Origin: Natrialbaceae archaeon
GTDB lineage: Archaea; Halobacteriota; Halobacteria; Halobacteriales; Natrialbaceae
NCBI GenBank assembly: GCA_003552325.1
Contig: PUKM01000214.1
Span: forward strand, 1 to 17,484
Length of the DNA stretch: 17,484 nt
Reading direction: 5' to 3'
The position numbers and the translations under genes are program-made. Under the pieces are notes generated by a model. It was not told where the DNA came from. It was given only the letters and a program-made list of their open reading frames with translations, and searched no databases. Below, piece after piece: positions 14,904-17,484 of the stretch (its first letter is position 1; each line of letters starts with the position of its first letter).

Positions 14904-14937
14904 TATCGGATGCAGACTGAAACCTGAGGGTCTACCT

Positions 14938-15378
14938 GTGGAAATATCTGAAAAATTGCTGTGTCTGTTCAGCACGGAAATTTCGGAAGAAGACGATCGG
15001 TACGTCATCGAAATTCCGCGACAGGAAATCGAAACGGGCGACGTCGATGCTGGGGAGGTCTATCGAGTTGCACTCATCTCCCGTGAGCGGACGACGTCGA
15101 ATGAATCGACTGACGCTGGGGGGCAAACGGAGTCACCATCACCGTCACCATCTCGGTCACCAACGCCGTCGACGGAACCGCAACCGCCGGTTGATGTTGG
15201 CGAGACGCGGTACGTCGAAATCGAAGATATCGGCAAGCAAGGTGACGGAATCGCTCGAGTCGAGCGTGGATACGTGATTATCGTTCCCGGAGCAGAAGTC
15301 GGTGAACGCGTCAAAGTCGAAGTCTCCGAAGTGAAATCGAACTTTGCGGTCGGCGAGATCATCGAAGAGACCTTCTGA
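14938..15378 (+). CDS. TRAM domain protein
   Basis: This 146-residue protein has two conserved parts joined by a variable linker. Residues 1-50 (MEISEKLLCLFSTEI, ...DAGEVYRVALISRE) form a small acidic N-terminal domain. Residues 60-85 are a Ser/Pro linker made by imperfect six-base repeats. Residues 90-146 are a TRAM domain (RYVEIEDIGKQGDGIARV, IIVPGAEVGERVKVEV), a small beta-barrel that binds RNA and is found alone in archaea or fused to tRNA-modifying enzymes. Stand-alone archaeal TRAM proteins have been proposed to act as RNA chaperones. The frame is open upstream to 14782 and overlaps the radical SAM gene, but the GTG at 14938 with GAGG upstream matches the natural N-terminus. It lies directly after the radical SAM gene, which supports an RNA-related theme. 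Confidence 0.9.
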   Translation: MEISEKLLCLFSTEISEEDDRYVIEIPRQEIETGDVDAGEVYRVALISRERTTSNESTDAGGQTESPSPSPSRSPTPSTEPQPPVDVGETRYVEIEDIGKQGDGIARVERGYVIIVPGAEVGERVKVEVSEVKSNFAVGEIIEETF

Positions 15379-15388
15379 GGGCCACCAC

Positions 15389-15419
15389 GGTCACTAGTCG
15401 GCCCCAGTCAGTAGTGACC
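15389..15419 (+). terminator. Inverted repeat at convergent gene ends, possible bidirectional terminator
   Basis: GGTCACTA at 15389-15396 and TAGTGACC at 15412-15419 are perfect reverse complements separated by 15 bases. The left arm lies just after the TRAM stop. The right arm encodes the last residues (Gly-His-Tyr) of the permease on the other strand. A T-tract is missing on both sides, so termination is inferred only from position. Confidence 0.4.
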
Positions 15420-16190
15420 CATCACGCCGAGTCGCCGCGCTCGTCGCACGAACACCGTGAAGACGGCGTAGCCACCGAGGAAGTACGCTAACGCATTGAC
15501 CAGGAGTGCGCCGAGAACGATGGGGTCGAAGTCCCAAAGGGCAAGACTGTCGATCATCGCGTCAGCCAGGAGTTCACTGCCGAGACTGAACGGGACGACG
15601 TACAAAATGGCCGAGTCGATCGCTCCCGGTGCCGCAATGAGCCCGATAAAAGCGAACTGCAGGAGTTGCTGGACGTTCTCGATGCGCTTGTACAGCAGTG
15701 AGAGGCCAGCGAAGACGAACCCAAGACCGACTGCGGGAAAAATGGTGACGACGAGCAGAGGGATGATCGTCACTGGATCGACAGTCAGCGTCCGGTCGGT
15801 CGTCACGAGCATCACGGCGAGCAACGCCATTGCGATCGCGGTGCTGAACGCCACGTTGAACGCGGTCTTGGCCAGCAACACCCGGCCGATGCCAAAGGGC
15901 GACATGAACAATTGCTCGAGGGTGCCCCACTGGGCTTCTCGCATGACGTTTCCGGCCACGTCGTAGTAGGCAGCAGTGACCGCGAGAAAGAGGAAGAAGC
16001 CGACGACGAGGCCGTCGAGCGTGCCGTCGAAGCTCTCCCCGCCAGCGGCCTGGCCGCCGAAGAAGATGACGGCGAAAAAGAGGTAGAACCCAACGAGGCG
16101 CATCAGGGTGTTGATCCAGTACCGGCGCAGGATCAACAGCTCTTTTTCCACCACTGCGGCAATCAGCCCAGTGCGACCGGCACGACTCAT
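15408..16190 (-). CDS. ABC-2 type permease (exporter 2)
   Basis: This 260-residue membrane subunit has about six hydrophobic segments (approximately 30-47, 60-77, 107-131, 139-165, 172-200 and 222-248). A cytoplasmic N-terminus with VVEKELLILRRYWINTL is the typical ABC-2 elbow. The loop NVMREAQWGTLEQLFMSPFG (about 80-99) resembles the ATPase-contact loop of this family. The ATG at 16188-16190 overlaps the TGA of the upstream ATPase gene, so the two are translated together. It is not closely similar to the permease of exporter 1. Substrate unknown. The last three codons lie in an inverted repeat facing the TRAM gene. Confidence 0.92.
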   Translation of the reverse strand: MSRAGRTGLIAAVVEKELLILRRYWINTLMRLVGFYLFFAVIFFGGQAAGGESFDGTLDGLVVGFFLFLAVTAAYYDVAGNVMREAQWGTLEQLFMSPFGIGRVLLAKTAFNVAFSTAIAMALLAVMLVTTDRTLTVDPVTIIPLLVVTIFPAVGLGFVFAGLSLLYKRIENVQQLLQFAFIGLIAAPGAIDSAILYVVPFSLGSELLADAMIDSLALWDFDPIVLGALLVNALAYFLGGYAVFTVFVRRARRLGVMGHY

Positions 16191-17239
16191 AGCTCACCCT
16201 CCCCGAGGGCATCCTCGAGCGGGCGTTCGGCTGCGTCTGTTGTGGGGTCCGTTCGTCGTGACTCCGCAGCGCTGGCCTGCCCCCCGGTGAGGTCCAAAAA
16301 GACGCGCTCGAGGTTCTGTGCCGCGGGCTCGATCGAGAGCACGCGACACGAGTGCATGCGCAACGTCTCTACGAGGTCGTAGAACTCCGCACTCTGGACG
16401 TTCGGTATCGTCACCAGCACCTTCCCGTCGCGTTCGTCCCAGGCCGTCGCCCCAAATTTACGCTCGAGCGCGGTTCTCCCCTCAGCAGAGACACCCGACG
16501 CGAGCGTCAGACGATAGGACTGGGCACGGAACACGTCGAGGAGGTCCTCGAGGGGGTTGTCGGCGACCATACGTCCTTCGTTCATGATGATGACCCGATC
16601 GCAGACGGCCTCGATGACGTCCATATCGTGACTGGAGAGGACGATGGTTCGGGATTCCGTTTCGACGAGCGAGCGCAGTTGGCGGCGTAACTCGAGTGAG
16701 CTTTCGACGTCGAGTCCAAGTGTCGGTTCGTCCAGGAAGGCAAGCGGTGTCTCCCGGATGAGGGTACAGGCCAGGGAGGCCTTCTGTTTCATCCCTCGAG
16801 AGAGGTCGTTGACGGGTTCGTCGGCTTTCTCGACCAGGCCGACCTGCTCGAGTAAGCCCTCGATTCGATCCGGATCGGCGGGCTGGTCCGCCAAGCGGGC
16901 GAAAAAGCGCAGGTTCTCACGCACGGTGAGTCGCCAGTAGACGTTCCGTGCACCCTCGAGCATCGCACTAACCCGGTCGTAACCCGCCTTTGGATTCGAA
17001 ATAGGGTCGATATCGTCGATTTGTACTGTCCCGTCGTCGGGTTCGATGAGGCCGAGGAGGAGTTTGATCGTCGTGGTCTTCCCGGCACCGTTAGGCCCGA
17101 GAAGGCCGACGACGGTGCCTCGTTCGATCTCGAAGTCGATGCCGTCGACGGCGACCACGGCGTCGTCGCCGCTCCCGTACGTCTTGCGTAACCCCGACGC
17201 CTGGAGAATCGACGTCTTCCCCGCCGACGAACTCGTCAT
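16187..17239 (-). CDS. ABC transporter ATP-binding protein (ABC-2 exporter 2)
   Basis: This 350-residue ATPase drives exporter 2. Walker A is GPNGAGKTT at residues 48-56, the signature is LSRGMKQK at 146-153 (Arg and Met in place of the usual Gly-Gln), Walker B is LAFLDEP at 166-172 with Glu171, the D-loop is in LGLDVES, and the switch His204 is in SSHDM. At the Q-loop the sequence is MLEGARNVYWRLT, with Glu where most ABC ATPases have Gln; relatives of this subfamily share the EGARN pattern. A regulatory C-terminal domain (about 230-325) precedes an acidic, Ala-rich tail. The ATG at 17237-17239 has a strong TATA element about 32 bases upstream. It differs clearly from the exporter 1 ATPase, so the two systems are not a recent duplication. 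Confidence 0.93.
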   Translation of the reverse strand: MTSSSAGKTSILQASGLRKTYGSGDDAVVAVDGIDFEIERGTVVGLLGPNGAGKTTTIKLLLGLIEPDDGTVQIDDIDPISNPKAGYDRVSAMLEGARNVYWRLTVRENLRFFARLADQPADPDRIEGLLEQVGLVEKADEPVNDLSRGMKQKASLACTLIRETPLAFLDEPTLGLDVESSLELRRQLRSLVETESRTIVLSSHDMDVIEAVCDRVIIMNEGRMVADNPLEDLLDVFRAQSYRLTLASGVSAEGRTALERKFGATAWDERDGKVLVTIPNVQSAEFYDLVETLRMHSCRVLSIEPAAQNLERVFLDLTGGQASAAESRRTDPTTDAAERPLEDALGEGEL

Positions 17240-17266
17240 TTATGTAACTTGATCCGTCTGGCTCGA

Positions 17267-17274
17267 GTATAAGG
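17267..17274 (-). promoter_or_regulatory. TATA element for exporter 2 operon
   Basis: CCTTATAC on the minus strand is centred about 32 bases before the ATG at 17239, predicting a very short leader of about 5 bases. Confidence 0.55.
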
Positions 17275-17479
17275 ATTGTGTCTGGGTCGATCGTCGGTAA
17301 AGCGCTCGAGAGAGGCAATGAGAAGATGGTGCATCCGACGTGAAACGCGTACTCCAGATACTATCGGCTTACAGCCAACAGTATGAACGTCCGTAGACGG
17401 CGTCCCGATTTAGCTGATTCCACACAGTCAACGTTCACCGAATCAGACCATTTTTCTCGCGGGGGTTGGACGAGGGAGT

Positions 17480-17484
17480 ATGGA
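17480..17484 (+). CDS. Possible start of a leaderless gene cut by window end
   Basis: An ATG at 17480-17482 sits 27 bases after the centre of TTTTTC (17451-17456), the same geometry as the other leaderless starts in this window. Only five bases are visible, so no product can be named. The rest of the 245-base gap from 17240 holds the exporter 2 promoter. A frame open from the ATG at 17383 to the edge also exists, but its content (Arg-rich, then Ser/Thr) does not look like the neighbouring proteins. Confidence 0.25.

Noticed and set aside
14910..14927. Five-codon upstream reading frame (MQTET) before the TRAM gene
   Set aside because: The predicted transcription start lies near its end, so it is probably not in the mRNA; likely chance.
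14782..14937. Upstream extension of the TRAM gene
   Set aside because: It overlaps the radical SAM coding end and lacks family-like sequence; GTG 14938 with GAGG upstream fits better.
1..17484. CRISPR array, tRNA, rRNA, IS element or attachment site
   Set aside because: No regularly spaced repeats, cloverleaf-like sequence, transposase motif or flanking direct repeats were seen.

Overview
The window comes from a haloarchaeon (class Halobacteria). The proteins are strongly acidic and the G+C content is high. Several starts look leaderless, with an archaeal TATA element about 27 bases upstream of the start codon. Family content is typical of the group: bacterioopsin-activator-type regulator with HTH_10, TRAM protein, Hsp20, CPxCG mini-protein and DUF420. 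CTCGAG is very frequent and CTAG very rare, which fits Natrialbaceae-like genomes, but the genus cannot be fixed from this window. No rRNA, tRNA, CRISPR array, complete IS element or phage gene was seen. This is mostly ordinary chromosome, and I find no clear undescribed defence or mobile system.

Layout. 1-567: 3' part of an unrecognised acidic protein. 629-2290: gamma-glutamyltransferase family enzyme without a signal peptide. 2291-2819: decayed remnant of a histidine kinase (5' end missing, two nonsense codons, one frameshift), followed by two intact, translationally coupled response-regulator genes (2823-3260 and 3257-5020) that have lost this kinase partner. 5060-6888: ABC-2 exporter, ATPase plus permease with an ATGA overlap. 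6889-7350 (-): FMN-binding PPOX-fold protein, ending one base from the permease stop. 9170-7460 (-): DUF420 membrane protein followed by a potassium-channel-like protein. 9346-12177 (+): an unrecognised, possibly luciferase-like protein, then a creatininase-family amidohydrolase coupled by ATGA overlap to an FAD-dependent amine/amino-acid oxidase. 12968-12174 (-): a 52-residue zinc-finger protein and an Hsp20 chaperone, whose stop overlaps the oxidase stop in a CTAG palindrome. 13074-15378 (+): radical SAM enzyme with C-terminal helix-hairpin-helix (COG1031-like), then a TRAM protein. 17239-15408 (-): a second ABC-2 exporter. At 17480 a further leaderless + strand gene may begin.

How genes may work together. 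The strongest functional pairings are the two ATPase/permease exporters, the coupled regulator pair, and the creatininase-like/FAD oxidase pair, which could act in sequence on an N-containing substrate. Gene packing is very tight. All three convergent junctions are overlapping or nearly so, and one carries a perfect 8-bp inverted repeat that may terminate transcription from both sides.
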